Shown here: in pieces, positions 15,423 through 23,558 of the stretch
How positions within the stretch are numbered: position 1 is the stretch's first letter
Layout of the letters: every line of letters starts with the position of its first letter
Assembly: GCA_017508065.1 (NCBI GenBank)
Contig: JAFVZR010000153.1
Location: 1-37,396, forward strand
Length of the DNA: 37,396 bases
From: Candidatus Methanomethylophilaceae archaeon
GTDB lineage: Archaea; Thermoplasmatota; Thermoplasmata; Methanomassiliicoccales; Methanomethylophilaceae
Direction: 5' to 3'
The notes under the pieces: model-generated
Databases searched by the model: none
Told to the model about the DNA's origin: nothing
The model's input: only the letters and a program-made list of their open reading frames with translations
Position numbers and translations under genes: made by a program

Positions 15423-16502
15423 ATGGATATCGAAGAGAGATATGCGCTTGTGATGAGAAATGTGGAGGAGCTCATAACGGAGAAAGAGCTCAGGGAACTG
15501 CTCGAGACTAAGGAACAGCCCACCGCATATATCGGATTCGAGCCGTCGGGACTTGTTCATATGGGATGGGCACTCGTGGCTGGTAAGATCCGTGATCTCG
15601 CTAACGCCGGATTCAAGGTCACTATCTTCTGGGCCGACTGGCACGCATATATCAATGATAAACTCGGGGGCGACCTTGAGAACATTCGTACATGTGCCAG
15701 GTACATGGAGGATTGTTTCATCGCACTCGGTGTTCCAAGGGAATCCGTCGAATTCAAGTACGCTTCTGAGGTCCTCAGTGAGATCGAATATTGGGAGAAG
15801 GTCATCAAGGTCGCAAAGGTAACTTCCCTCTCCAGAGTGAAGAGGGCTATGACCATCATGGGTCGTTCCGAGGACGAGGCAGAGGTGGATTCCTCCAAAT
15901 TATTCTATCCGATCCTGCAGGCAACCGATATCTTCTCCATGGATGTCGATCTCGCATACGCAGGAATCGACCAGAGACGTGCGCACATGCTCGCAAGGGA
16001 TGCAGCAGAGAAGCTTCACTGGAGGAAACCCATCGCTATCCATACACCCCTTCTCCCCGGTCTTGCCGGTGGAAACAGGATGGATCCCACCGCATCCAAG
16101 ATGTCCAAGAGTGATCCCAATAGGAACATCAACATCCATGACACTCCGGAGGAGATCAAGAAGAAGATGAAGAAGGCATTCTGTCCCCCAGAGCAGGAAG
16201 AGGAGGACACCAACCCGGTTCTGATGATTGCCAAATACATCATCTTCCCCACCATCGGACGTATGGACATCAACCGCCCCGAGAAGTATGGCGGTCCTGT
16301 CTCTTACGACTCGTACGAAGCACTTACCAAGGATTACTTCACCGTCGTGGATGGTAAGGCACTTCTGTCCCCTATGGACCTCAAGGATGGTGTAGCGGAC
16401 GGAATGAGTAAGTGTCTCGCACCTGTCGCGGAATACTTCGAGCAGCACCCTGAGAACTACAATGCAATGATTGAGGTTCTCAAGAAGCTCGGAAAACTTT
16501 GA
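15423..16502 (+). CDS. tyrS: Tyrosyl-tRNA synthetase
   Basis: A 359-residue class I synthetase of the archaeal/eukaryal TyrRS type. The HIGH motif appears as HMGW in IGFEPSGLVHMGW (about 38-50), the tyrosine-pocket block YPILQATDIFSMDVDLAYAGIDQRR is present, and KMSKS is within PTASKMSKSDP. It charges tRNA-Tyr. The short form without the bacterial S4 tail is normal for archaea. It has its own TATA box and ends in a stem-loop terminator, so it appears monocistronic. Confidence 0.95.
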   Translation: MDIEERYALVMRNVEELITEKELRELLETKEQPTAYIGFEPSGLVHMGWALVAGKIRDLANAGFKVTIFWADWHAYINDKLGGDLENIRTCARYMEDCFIALGVPRESVEFKYASEVLSEIEYWEKVIKVAKVTSLSRVKRAMTIMGRSEDEAEVDSSKLFYPILQATDIFSMDVDLAYAGIDQRRAHMLARDAAEKLHWRKPIAIHTPLLPGLAGGNRMDPTASKMSKSDPNRNINIHDTPEEIKKKMKKAFCPPEQEEEDTNPVLMIAKYIIFPTIGRMDINRPEKYGGPVSYDSYEALTKDYFTVVDGKALLSPMDLKDGVADGMSKCLAPVAEYFEQHPENYNAMIEVLKKLGKL

Positions 16503-16530
16503 ATGGGTGTTCAACACCCATCCTTTTTCT
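16503..16530 (+). terminator. Stem-loop terminator after tyrS
   Basis: ATGGGTGTT-C-AACACCCAT is a perfect 9-bp inverted repeat starting one base after the stop, followed by CCTTTTTCT. It could also act for the convergent DHH gene ending at 16549. Confidence 0.65.
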
Positions 16531-16548
16531 TCAATAGGTCAACCGACC

Positions 16549-17532
16549 TTATTCTTTCTTTTCAGATGCCTTCTTTATGTCGCGGAACACATCCATCGTC
16601 CTTTTCATGCACATGTGGAGCATAGCCTCGGCATCCCCGATACCGGACATTCCTGCGGCACCGCCGTGTCCTCCGCCCTCCGTACAGGTCTCCGTTCCGA
16701 GTCCTTTGAGGATCTCTCCGAGGTGAAGGCCTCTGCGCACGATATCCTGTGTGGTTCTGGCACTCAGTCTGAAAGAATCGTCTCTCTGTGATGCGACGAA
16801 TGCGACATCTGCTCCAGAAGTTAGGAGCGCTCTGCATCCGGATGCTTCAAAGCTTCCACCGATCGCTACAGCAACGATCATGTCTCCAACACGCTCGAAT
16901 CTTGATCTTTCCACACATTTCATCATTGCGATGCGTTCGGACATTCCAATCTCGGATTTGGTAAGGGCGAATGCTTCGTCCATGTCAATACCCGCCTCAT
17001 CCATGACATCCGCAAAGTCCCTGAGGAGCTCGGATGTGGAGAACTGGAAGTGTCCGCCATCGGTGATCATACCTCCGATGAGTGCGAGTCCGATCTCTTT
17101 TGTGATCGTCTTGCCGGAGGCTTTGATGATCCTCAGGATGATCTGTGTGCATGCGACCTTTGTGGTATCACAAAGTGTGTATTCCTCGTTCCATTTTCCA
17201 CTGGGTACGTGATGATCGATAACAATCGTGTCATCGGGAAAATCCATCTCTGTCCCATTGGAGAGTTGTTCAGGAGATGATGTGTCCACCACAATGACGC
17301 GCTCGAATTGAGACAGGTCGGCCTTTTCATGGATAGGTATGTCCATCTTGTCCGCTACCATTTTGGCCACACGGTCTATACCGTTCGGCGCATAGATCGT
17401 AGCATCACCAAATGCCAACGATAGAGCGTATGCGGATCCGATTGCATCCATGTCTGCGTTACCATGAACGAGAATGACCTTGCTGCAGTTCTCCAGTCTG
17501 TCAGCCACTGTCTTGTACATGATAGTGGGCAT
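16549..17532 (-). CDS. DHH-DHHA1 phosphoesterase (NrnA-like)
   Basis: A 327-residue DHH phosphoesterase: VHGNADMDAIGSA (22-34), the aspartate in VVDTSS, the DHH motif in VIDHHVPSGKW and the C-terminal glycine block GGGHGGAAGMSG of DHHA1. Relatives cleave short oligoribonucleotides, pAp or cyclic dinucleotides; which substrate applies cannot be told. In archaea it often follows prefoldin beta at the end of the rpoP-pcc1-prefoldin segment, as here. A TATA-like CCATATATCG at 17541-17550 in the 80-nt gap suggests additional transcription of its own and would favour the ATG at 17520 (fifth codon) as a leaderless start. Confidence 0.85.
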   Translation of the reverse strand: MPTIMYKTVADRLENCSKVILVHGNADMDAIGSAYALSLAFGDATIYAPNGIDRVAKMVADKMDIPIHEKADLSQFERVIVVDTSSPEQLSNGTEMDFPDDTIVIDHHVPSGKWNEEYTLCDTTKVACTQIILRIIKASGKTITKEIGLALIGGMITDGGHFQFSTSELLRDFADVMDEAGIDMDEAFALTKSEIGMSERIAMMKCVERSRFERVGDMIVAVAIGGSFEASGCRALLTSGADVAFVASQRDDSFRLSARTTQDIVRRGLHLGEILKGLGTETCTEGGGHGGAAGMSGIGDAEAMLHMCMKRTMDVFRDIKKASEKKE

Positions 17533-17612
17533 GCAATCCCGATATATGGCACTTGTTCGTAGAAGTGTGTCTAAAAGGAAGAAAATTGGGGAAAGGGGTT
17601 GGTTGAATGTGT

Positions 17613-17969
17613 TTATGCCTGCTGTGCAGGTGCCTGTCCCATTGCCTTGTTGATGGTCTCCTGGAGAGAGTCGTACTTCTCGCGGAGGCCCTTTTCCTGG
17701 CGTTCCAGAGACTTGATCCTGATCTCGAGGGTCTCCATGGACTCCTCGATATCGGCCTTGACAGCTGCCTTGTCATCTACTTTGACGAGAAGGGATCCGA
17801 CGTTCTTGTAGACATCGCCGGTGGATTTGTCGAGTTCCGCGATGGTCCTCTCCATCTCCTTCAACTGTGCGTTCATCTGGAGTTTCTGACTGCCGAGCTG
17901 CTGAAGCTGCTGCTGAAGCTGCTGGAACTGGGCAATCTGGTTCTGAAGCTGGGGGCTGATATTGTTCAT
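17613..17969 (-). CDS. pfdB: Prefoldin beta subunit
   Basis: A 118-residue coiled-coil protein. Two long helices flank a beta-hairpin region (DVYKNVGSLLVKVDD, about 52-66), and Gln/Leu heptads dominate the first helix, as in prefoldin beta. The hexameric chaperone delivers unfolded proteins to the thermosome. The ATG at 17969 follows a GGTGA site at 5 nt; the TTG one codon upstream is not needed. The start lies 4 nt after the pcc1 stop, so it belongs to the superoperon. The C-terminus ends in an Ala/Gln-rich tail. Confidence 0.93.
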   Translation of the reverse strand: MNNISPQLQNQIAQFQQLQQQLQQLGSQKLQMNAQLKEMERTIAELDKSTGDVYKNVGSLLVKVDDKAAVKADIEESMETLEIRIKSLERQEKGLREKYDSLQETINKAMGQAPAQQA

Positions 17970-17973
17970 CAAA

Positions 17974-18204
17974 TCACCTTGTGATCCTACTGATATCTTC
18001 CGTGATCCTGATGCAACCGAGGTATGAGTTCAATGCTGCTCTCATTGCCGAAGCATCGGTGGCATCGATGACCAGGGTCACCGACGCATCATCCCCCGAC
18101 AGGGAGACGTTGGTGCGTGGGAGTTCCCTTCCGACCTCCGGTTGGAGGGCAGAAAGGATGGTTCCTGCGTCCGATGATTCGACTCTGAGAACCGCTTTCA
18201 ACAT
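17974..18204 (-). CDS. pcc1: KEOPS complex subunit Pcc1
   Basis: A 76-residue Pcc1-family protein (alpha-beta-beta fold), the KEOPS subunit that dimerises and binds Kae1. Conserved features are the N-terminal ESSDAGTILSALQPE and the C-terminal ATDASAMRAALNSYLGCIRI. Kae1 itself is encoded separately at 10142-11131. The gene sits between rpoP and prefoldin beta, its common place in euryarchaeal genomes. Confidence 0.88.
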   Translation of the reverse strand: MLKAVLRVESSDAGTILSALQPEVGRELPRTNVSLSGDDASVTLVIDATDASAMRAALNSYLGCIRITEDISRITR

Positions 18205-18210
18205 GATTGT

Positions 18211-18336
18211 TCAGTCGGACTTGAGGACCTTCTTCACGTTAGGTCTCTCTTTGTAGAAGATCTTCGATCCGCACCTTTCGCACTGAAGGTTCTTCGTGTC
18301 CCTGATGGGCTCATTGCATTTTGAGCATCTGTACAA
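18211..18336 (-). CDS. rpoP: DNA-directed RNA polymerase subunit P (Rpb12-like)
   Basis: A 41-residue zinc-ribbon protein: MYRCSKCNEPI, then QCERCGSKIFYKERP and a basic tail ending KKVLKSD. Two CxxC pairs bind one zinc, and the KIFYKERP segment is the signature of archaeal RpoP. The start is a TTG at 18336; no in-frame ATG exists before the upstream TGA, and a GAGGTGA ribosome site lies 5 nt before the TTG. It is placed between L37Ae and Pcc1 as in other archaeal exosome superoperons. Its small size and TTG start make it easy to miss. Confidence 0.93.
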   Translation of the reverse strand: MYRCSKCNEPIRDTKNLQCERCGSKIFYKERPNVKKVLKSD

Positions 18337-18359
18337 TCAACTCACCTCTTTGGCTGGTT

Positions 18360-18611
18360 TCAGTTCTCGGATACCTGCGAGATTGCCTTCTTCGCCTCGG
18401 GAGTGTATGCTCCTGCTGCGAACTTGGCACTGCAGTGCCTGCATGCCCAGATGCCGGAGCTGACCCTCTTGACGGAGGCGTGGTGGCACACGGGGCACTC
18501 GTGGGATTTCTTCTGCTCAGCTTCGATGGTCTTCACCCTGTTGCGGATGACGACACCGTATCTTGCTCCGAACCTACCGGAGGTTCCTGCTTTGTTGGTT
18601 CTCTTTGCCAT
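18360..18611 (-). CDS. rpl37ae: Ribosomal protein L37Ae (eL43)
   Basis: An 83-residue large-subunit zinc-ribbon protein. The family N-terminus MAKRTNKAGTSGRFGARYG is followed by the zinc ligands CPVC and CRHC, and AAGAYTP follows them. The ATG at 18611 follows a GGTGA site at 5 nt; the upstream in-frame GTG at 18620 would overlap the rrp42 stop and is unnecessary. It lies 5 nt after rrp42. Confidence 0.95.
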   Translation of the reverse strand: MAKRTNKAGTSGRFGARYGVVIRNRVKTIEAEQKKSHECPVCHHASVKRVSSGIWACRHCSAKFAAGAYTPEAKKAISQVSEN

Positions 18612-18616
18612 TGGTA

Positions 18617-19405
18617 TCACCCGATGATTTTGTTGAGAGTTTCTCTGATCTCCTTACCCTTCTCGACTGCGATGTCGAGGCACTGTCCGAGTTCCGTCAG
18701 AGTGATGGAACCCTGGCCGCCCTTCTGCATAGCTCTGAAGTTTCCGTTGTCGTCGGTTGTGACCGTCAGACGTGCGGAGGAGATATGTTCTTCGTCGAAA
18801 TTTGGGTCCAGTATTAAAGTATTTCCTATCTTGCTGGAAGTGACCGAGATGGGCATGCAGGTAATGGGCAGGGGTCTGTCCCATTCAGGCAGTCCATATT
18901 GGGTTCCAGGGATCATTGCAGTCTTCAGTGCGAGAACTGCTGCGAGGTTGGATGCATCGAACAGGTTACCGTCGTAGTCGAGGGCGTACATATCGATGAA
19001 ACACATCCAAACCTTCTCACCCTCGGTGATGCAGAGTTCGTCGACATCGACCATTCCGGATTCCCTGATTCCACGGTCAACGACACGTGCGAGCTCGATG
19101 GCGTCCTCTCCAGGAGGTCCTGATTCGAAGGACTGGTGTGCCATGGGGATGAGCTCTGCACCGGTGGTTAAGACTCCGGATCTGGGGGTGTCACCGAAAG
19201 GTGCTCCGGGGATGATCTTGACTCCTGCAATGACCTCGGTGTTTCCGAGCTTGACTCTTGCGGATCCGTCAGCGGACTCGATGCAGTTGACGGATGCGGA
19301 GATCTCCCTGATGTCGCTAGGGGAACGACCGTCGGTCCTGGTTCCCTTAGCAAGGAGGTTGATGATGTGGTCGCGTTTGATATCGGAGATTGCCTGATTA
19401 CTCAT
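18617..19405 (-). CDS. rrp42: Exosome subunit Rrp42
   Basis: A 262-residue RNase PH-fold subunit of the archaeal exosome core; with Rrp41 it forms the hexameric ring. Recognisable blocks are [13 protein letters not shown] near the N-terminus, [12 protein letters not shown], and [18 protein letters not shown] in the C-terminal half. Rrp42 lacks the phosphorolytic active site and contributes RNA binding. Its ATG at 19405 lies inside the last codons of rrp41 (8-nt overlap), which indicates translational coupling and equal stoichiometry. Confidence 0.96.
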   Translation of the reverse strand: MSNQAISDIKRDHIINLLAKGTRTDGRSPSDIREISASVNCIESADGSARVKLGNTEVIAGVKIIPGAPFGDTPRSGVLTTGAELIPMAHQSFESGPPGEDAIELARVVDRGIRESGMVDVDELCITEGEKVWMCFIDMYALDYDGNLFDASNLAAVLALKTAMIPGTQYGLPEWDRPLPITCMPISVTSSKIGNTLILDPNFDEEHISSARLTVTTDDNGNFRAMQKGGQGSITLTELGQCLDIAVEKGKEIRETLNKIIG

Positions 19406-20144
19406 CTGAATCACTCTCCTCGTTCTTCACAGAGTAGCGTCTCTTGAGGGCATCCTTCTGGATGTCATACACTTCGTGGCATGCGTTGACCGCCATGCTG
19501 ATGGCCTTGTCGAACTCCTCGCGGGTCATGTTTCCATCCATCTGGAGGAGAACGATCTCGTCTGTGGAGGGTACGATTGCGATGGGGACGTCTGCCTGAC
19601 CATAGTTGTCCTCTTCCTTGTTGAGGTCAAGGAGGACATGTCCGTCGGCCTTTCCAGCTGCGATTGCGGGTACGATGTCCCTCATGGGGATTCCTGCGTC
19701 TGCAAGAGCGACGGATGCTGCGGTGAGTCCTGCACACCTGGTTCCAGCGTTTGCCTGGAGGATCTCGATGTAGACATCGATGGATGCGCGGGGGTAGAGC
19801 TCGGTCAGTACGACGTTCTCGAGAGCCTCTGCGGTGATCTTGGAGATTTCGATGGACCTTCTGTCGGTTCCGGGTCTCTTACGGTCACTGACTGAGAATG
19901 CCTGCATGTTGTACTTGCACTGCACAATTGCCTTGGTAGGGTTCTGCAGGTGCCTGGGGTGGCATTCCCTGGGTCCGTATACTGCTGCAAGGACCTTGTT
20001 CTTTCCAATCTCTACGTATGCTGATCCGTCGGCATTCTTCAATACGCCGGCCTCGATCTTGATAGGCCTGTGCTCGGTGGCAGTCCTGCCATCGATCCTC
20101 ATGCCGTTCTCGTCAACTAATACCATATCTGTGTGTCCGCTCAT
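19398..20144 (-). CDS. rrp41: Exosome catalytic subunit Rrp41
   Basis: A 248-residue RNase PH-fold subunit that carries out phosphate-dependent 3'-5' RNA degradation and tailing. Seen are [20 protein letters not shown], the arginine-rich [15 protein letters not shown] loop that binds phosphate and [22 protein letters not shown], and the acidic stretch [18 protein letters not shown] with the active-site aspartate region. The ATG at 20144 follows a GGAG site; the GTG at 20150 would overlap the rrp4 stop. The C-terminus ends in an acidic tail (EESDSDE). Confidence 0.97.
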   Translation of the reverse strand: MSGHTDMVLVDENGMRIDGRTATEHRPIKIEAGVLKNADGSAYVEIGKNKVLAAVYGPRECHPRHLQNPTKAIVQCKYNMQAFSVSDRKRPGTDRRSIEISKITAEALENVVLTELYPRASIDVYIEILQANAGTRCAGLTAASVALADAGIPMRDIVPAIAAGKADGHVLLDLNKEEDNYGQADVPIAIVPSTDEIVLLQMDGNMTREEFDKAISMAVNACHEVYDIQKDALKRRYSVKNEESDSDE

Positions 20145-20146
20145 GC

Positions 20147-20839
20147 TCACTCCTCCTCTGCTGGGAGTTTGCTTTCCAAATATACTTTGACCTTCTCGGT
20201 AAGGTCACGTGCCTGTGCCTTCTCCTCGATCATCTTGATTGCATCGGCAACGACAGCAGCCCTGTCCTCCTCGCCATCAATCCAGATTCTTCCGTTCTGA
20301 CCGACGAAGATGCGGCATCCGGACGCCGCTTTGAGCAACTGGATCATGGATCCGCTCTTTCCGATCACCCTGGATACCTTAGAGTGTGCAATCTCTACGA
20401 GGAGTCCGCCCTCTACCTTCCTGAGTCCGGAGTCGTTCATTGTGACCTGGATCTTCTTGCTCTCGTCGACGGAGAGGATCTTCAGGAAGACCACGTTTCC
20501 GATGTTCAGGAACCTGGAGGTGTCTCCGAACTCCACCTTCCACGGGACCTCACTGACGTGCAGTGGTGCGGGGTAGGGTGCGTTGATGTCAATCATCCAG
20601 TTCGATGGTCCGATGTCGTTTACGACTCCGATCACAAAATCTCCTGCGCTGGGCATGTATTGGCCCCACAGCGGGATGACGCTGACGCCGATGGGGGAGA
20701 CATTTTTTATCCCCATGACTGCAGCGTAGACCTTGCCCTCTCTGCTGTACGCGTACTCTCCAGCCTTTGCACCGGATTCGTCGATGACATCGCCGGGGAG
20801 GACGAGCTCGCGTTTGGGTTTGGCGTTTCTTCTTTCCAT
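20147..20839 (-). CDS. rrp4: Exosome RNA-binding cap subunit Rrp4
   Basis: A 230-residue protein with an N-terminal domain ([12 protein letters not shown]), an S1 domain (about 60-130) and a KH domain with [15 protein letters not shown] (about 155-169), the order that defines Rrp4. It caps the exosome ring and guides RNA in. The gene begins 18 nt after the SBDS stop and its stop is 2 nt before the rrp41 start. Confidence 0.96.
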   Translation of the reverse strand: MERRNAKPKRELVLPGDVIDESGAKAGEYAYSREGKVYAAVMGIKNVSPIGVSVIPLWGQYMPSAGDFVIGVVNDIGPSNWMIDINAPYPAPLHVSEVPWKVEFGDTSRFLNIGNVVFLKILSVDESKKIQVTMNDSGLRKVEGGLLVEIAHSKVSRVIGKSGSMIQLLKAASGCRIFVGQNGRIWIDGEEDRAAVVADAIKMIEEKAQARDLTEKVKVYLESKLPAEEE

Positions 20840-20857
20840 TTTATCACTTCTTGAATG

Positions 20858-21556
20858 TTATGCGCGCAATTCCTTGAAGGTGGCGCTACCTTTCGTCTTG
20901 TTGCCAATCTTGAGTTTCAGCTCATCGATGAGTCCCGCAGGTATCTCGATTATGCCTATCCACGATCCGTCGGACTGCCATTCCTCTTTCTCTACGAGTC
21001 CGAAGTGGATGAGGTCGTCGTAGCATTTTCCATAATCGTCGCCCTTCATCTTGATCGCCACTTTCGTCTTCTCGAACTTGATCGGGAGGAGTGGCCTGAG
21101 AAGTTTCATCGCTTCCTCCACCTGTCTGTCCACGGATTTGAATGGATCAGCGTGGAATTTGGCTTCCTCGAGTGCCATTTCGATCCTCATTGGCGGATGA
21201 GGCAACTTAGTCTGCGGGTTGATCGCGTTCGCGGCGATGTATGTGATGACCTGCTGTTTCTTTGCCTGGAGCATCTCCTTGCGTTGTTCCGCAGTGATCT
21301 GTACTTCTCCCTTGGCAATGATCCTCTCCGCAATCTCTTTGACATCCGATGTTCCAAACGCCTCACGTATCTTGTCCTCCGCGGGTCTCGTACCCTTTCT
21401 GGCGTTGTTGAACACATCCTCGACGGCGAGGTATTCGAGGAGGTCGATCTCCTTCCCTGCCTTGAGGAGGTTCATTGCGGATGGATCGAGAAGGATCTCG
21501 AAGGTCTCGCCATGGGTTTCGAGGCGAGCCACGATAGCATCATCAAGATTGACCAT
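20858..21556 (-). CDS. sdo1: Ribosome maturation protein Sdo1/SBDS
   Basis: A 232-residue SBDS-family protein with the N-terminal FYSH-like domain ([38 protein letters not shown]), the three-helix middle domain, and a ferredoxin-like C-terminal domain. In eukaryotes and archaea SBDS helps release aIF6/eIF6 from the large subunit. It lies between psmA and rrp4, its classic superoperon position, 6 nt after psmA. Confidence 0.96.
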   Translation of the reverse strand: MVNLDDAIVARLETHGETFEILLDPSAMNLLKAGKEIDLLEYLAVEDVFNNARKGTRPAEDKIREAFGTSDVKEIAERIIAKGEVQITAEQRKEMLQAKKQQVITYIAANAINPQTKLPHPPMRIEMALEEAKFHADPFKSVDRQVEEAMKLLRPLLPIKFEKTKVAIKMKGDDYGKCYDDLIHFGLVEKEEWQSDGSWIGIIEIPAGLIDELKLKIGNKTKGSATFKELRA

Positions 21557-21562
21557 GTTATC

Positions 21563-22297
21563 TCATTCAGATTTCTCGGGAGTCTCATCGAGTTTCTTGA
21601 CGAATTCACCGATCTCGACTTCGTTCAGTCTTCTGAATGGTTTGTTGGGTTCAACAACACTGCATTCGACGGATGCGGGATCGAGTTTCTCCTCGATGGC
21701 GACGGACAGCGCCCTGAGTCCAAGGAGCATAGCCTCATCGTAGGTGAGGTCGTCCCTGTATTCCTTCTCGAAGATGTCCATGACAACGGGGCGTCCAGAA
21801 CCGATGGAGCCTGCCTTGTATGCGATGAGTGCTCCGGAGGGGTCAGTCTCGAAGAGGTGGCAACCGAGGTCATCGACTCCAGCCATGAGGAGTGCGGTTC
21901 CGAAGGGGCGTCCTCCTCCGTAGAGGGTGTAGTTCTGCTTGAGGTCACAGATCTTCTTGACCAATGCCTCAACCGTGATGTTCTCGTTGTATGTGACCTT
22001 GTGGACCTGTGCTGCCTTTCTTGCCTCATCTACGAGGACTCTTGCGTCAGCGACGAGTCCGGATGTTGCACATCCGATGAATTTGTCAATGTTGTAGATC
22101 TTTTCGATGGATTTGGGCTCGATGAGCCTGCTCGATACGCGTTTATCGACGATGAGGACCACACCATCCTTGTACTTCAGACCAATGGTGGTGGTACCTT
22201 TCTTGACGGCTTCGCGGGCATACTCGACCTGGAAAAGCCTTCCGTCAGGGGAGAAAACGGTAATTCCCCTGTCATAGTTCATCTGTCCTGGTTGCAT
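21563..22297 (-). CDS. psmA: Proteasome alpha subunit
   Basis: A 244-residue 20S alpha subunit. The N-terminal YDRGITVFSPDGRLFQVEYAREAV is the alpha signature (gate region plus helix H0), with KGTTTIGLKYKDGVVLIVDKR and the GGGRPFGTALL block following. It forms the outer rings that gate substrate entry for PAN/Cdc48. I start at ATG 22297, which has an AGGAGAG ribosome site 6 nt upstream; the GTG at 22330 adds an atypical extension. Confidence 0.97.
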   Translation of the reverse strand: MQPGQMNYDRGITVFSPDGRLFQVEYAREAVKKGTTTIGLKYKDGVVLIVDKRVSSRLIEPKSIEKIYNIDKFIGCATSGLVADARVLVDEARKAAQVHKVTYNENITVEALVKKICDLKQNYTLYGGGRPFGTALLMAGVDDLGCHLFETDPSGALIAYKAGSIGSGRPVVMDIFEKEYRDDLTYDEAMLLGLRALSVAIEEKLDPASVECSVVEPNKPFRRLNEVEIGEFVKKLDETPEKSE

Positions 22298-22379
22298 ATT
22301 TCGCTCTCCTATATTAGGAGCGGTTATCACCAGCGACTATATGTACTTTCATACGCGTGTTAAGAATGGATACGTTGTT

Positions 22380-22697
22380 TCAACGTCTCTTCGGTGGAGG
22401 TCTGAGGCGCATCAGTTCGGGATATCTGTTCCTGAGGGTGATGACAGTACCAGATGTGCACAGGGATGTAGATTTCGGGTCCACGGCCTTCATTATCGCG
22501 ATGGCATCTTCGCGCTCCTTGGGTCCACAACGGATGATGCACCATCCTTCGGAACATTGGACGACACGTGGTTCGAAAGGTAGGTCGGACGTCCTGAATC
22601 TGGCTATCAATGTCTCTTTGGTGAGTGACCCATCGACTGTGAACGCGATGTACCTTCTCCTTCCGCGCTTGGATTTGACGACCATCGTACACCACAT
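22380..22697 (-). CDS. rnp2: RNase P protein component Pop5 (Rnp2)
   Basis: A 105-residue Pop5/Rpp14-type protein, a subunit of archaeal RNase P that processes tRNA 5' ends. The segment KRGRRRYIAFTVDGSLTKETL near the N-terminus and VVQCSEGWCIIRCGPKEREDAIAIM in the middle match the family, and its place next to psmA in the superoperon agrees. The ATG at 22697 overlaps the TGA of the RING-like gene (TGATG), showing coupling; the ATG at 22685 with a GGTG site is an alternative start. The basic tail RLRPPPKRR could contact RNA. Confidence 0.82.
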   Translation of the reverse strand: MWCTMVVKSKRGRRRYIAFTVDGSLTKETLIARFRTSDLPFEPRVVQCSEGWCIIRCGPKEREDAIAIMKAVDPKSTSLCTSGTVITLRNRYPELMRLRPPPKRR

Positions 22698-23215
22698 CAC
22701 TCTTTCGGAAATAATGATTTGTCCGCCAAAGCGATACGTCTTTCGAAAGTCCTTCCACAATTGGGGCACCATTCCGATTCTTCGCGGAGTTCTTCTCCGC
22801 ACGGACAACGGAACGTCTTGTCCTTGAACGGTATCACTGTTCCGCATTCACAGATGTTGCCTTCGACAGCCCTTCCGCAACGGAAGCACGTCAGCATCCT
22901 GGATTCGCGTTCCTTGATCGGGAAGTTGTCGAAGGCGGTTCCACAATATGGGCATGAGCCAGTCGGTTCAGCGCACGTTCTATGGAACGTCTTTCCGCAG
23001 GTGCAGTCGCATACCGTCTCGCCCTTCACGTCATCGAAGCATATGTCACAACGGGTGTCGGCGTGATAGTCCTCCACATGGAATGCCGACCTGTCATCCA
23101 GGAGCCTGTGTTTCATCTCTTTGGAATGTTTGTCACGGCGAATTGTACCGATAGTACCGATGGCTGTTACGGCGAGGATGCAACCGCCCAGCATCAGAAT
23201 CGGTACGTCAATCAT
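22697..23215 (-). CDS. Membrane-anchored RING/PHD-like multi-zinc protein
   Basis: A 172-residue protein. A single hydrophobic helix (about 6-25) is followed by basic residues, suggesting an anchor with the rest in the cytoplasm. A C4HC3 cross-brace-like array then follows: C56-x2-C59-x9-C69-x-C71-x6-H78-x2-C81-x6-C88-x2-C91, similar in order to RING-CH/PHD fingers. Two more zinc sites come next: C110/C113 with C122/C124, and C137/C139 with C150/C153. It is the first gene of the exosome/proteasome superoperon and is coupled to rnp2 through TGATG. Whether it binds ubiquitin-like carriers, RNA or the proteasome is unknown. A plain zinc-ribbon protein is the alternative. Confidence 0.75.
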   Translation of the reverse strand: MIDVPILMLGGCILAVTAIGTIGTIRRDKHSKEMKHRLLDDRSAFHVEDYHADTRCDICFDDVKGETVCDCTCGKTFHRTCAEPTGSCPYCGTAFDNFPIKERESRMLTCFRCGRAVEGNICECGTVIPFKDKTFRCPCGEELREESEWCPNCGRTFERRIALADKSLFPKE

Positions 23216-23236
23216 ACGGTATCAATTGGGACGTTC

Positions 23237-23246
23237 GTTTAAATAC
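23237..23246 (-). promoter_or_regulatory. TATA box for the exosome/proteasome superoperon
   Basis: GTATTTAAAC on the minus strand about 26 nt before ATG 23215, predicting a leaderless first gene. It is the clearest promoter upstream of the twelve-gene run. Confidence 0.55.
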
Positions 23247-23462
23247 ATTTGCCGAATTGATTTTTTTAGTTCAAATAAATTATTTCGGAAACGTCCAAAA
23301 TTGTTTAAAATTTATAACTTGTATTTTGGTAGCATTATCATTAAAGATACTATATTTTTCAGTGTATGATTTGGTATGCTGGCTCATATGTTTTTGTGAT
23401 TATCTAAAAAAATAGTTCGTAAAAGTTTGTGACAAAATCGATTTGACGTTAGATAAATGAAT
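23247..23462. other. A+T-rich intergenic region upstream of hdrA
   Basis: No credible gene is visible in this part of the 343-nt gap. It is strongly A+T-rich with runs of T. The only structure I see is an 8-bp inverted repeat, TTATCTAA (23400-23407) and TTAGATAA (23449-23456), about 41 nt apart and close to the hdrA TATA box; these could be regulator half-sites. Confidence 0.4.
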
Positions 23463-23483
23463 CAATATTATATATACATATTG
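23463..23483 (+). promoter_or_regulatory. hdrA-mvhDGA promoter with palindromic flanks
   Basis: The TATA core TTATATATA (23468-23476) is embedded between CAATAT (23463-23468) and ATATTG (23478-23483), an inverted repeat. The transcript start would fall near 23500, giving a leader of about 60 nt. Confidence 0.5.
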
Positions 23484-23530
23484 TAGAAATGGTTAATATA
23501 CATAGATTCTATCTTGACTTTCGTTCCAAC

Positions 23531-23551
23531 ATACTTAAAGTATTAAGGAGG
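23531..23551 (+). promoter_or_regulatory. Palindrome and perfect ribosome-binding site before hdrA
   Basis: ATACTT-A-AAGTAT (23531-23543) is a perfect palindrome directly before the strong ribosome site AAGGAGG (23545-23551), which is 7 nt from the ATG at 23559. It could be an operator or a small RNA hairpin controlling translation. Confidence 0.45.
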
Positions 23552-23558
23552 CAAAAGA

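Noticed and set aside
20855-22363. Open frame of 502 codons on the plus strand opposite sdo1 and psmA
   Set aside because: It covers two well-identified genes on the other strand and has no protein-family signal.
5179-23215. A full ubiquitin-like pathway made of the JAMM protein, RING-like protein and proteasome
   Set aside because: No ubiquitin-like modifier, E1 or E2 is encoded in the window and the genes lie 17 kb apart. Only the separate observations are reported.
23216-23558. A non-coding RNA or riboswitch upstream of hdrA
   Set aside because: No stable stem of useful length or conserved riboswitch core is visible; the region is A+T-rich with only short repeats.
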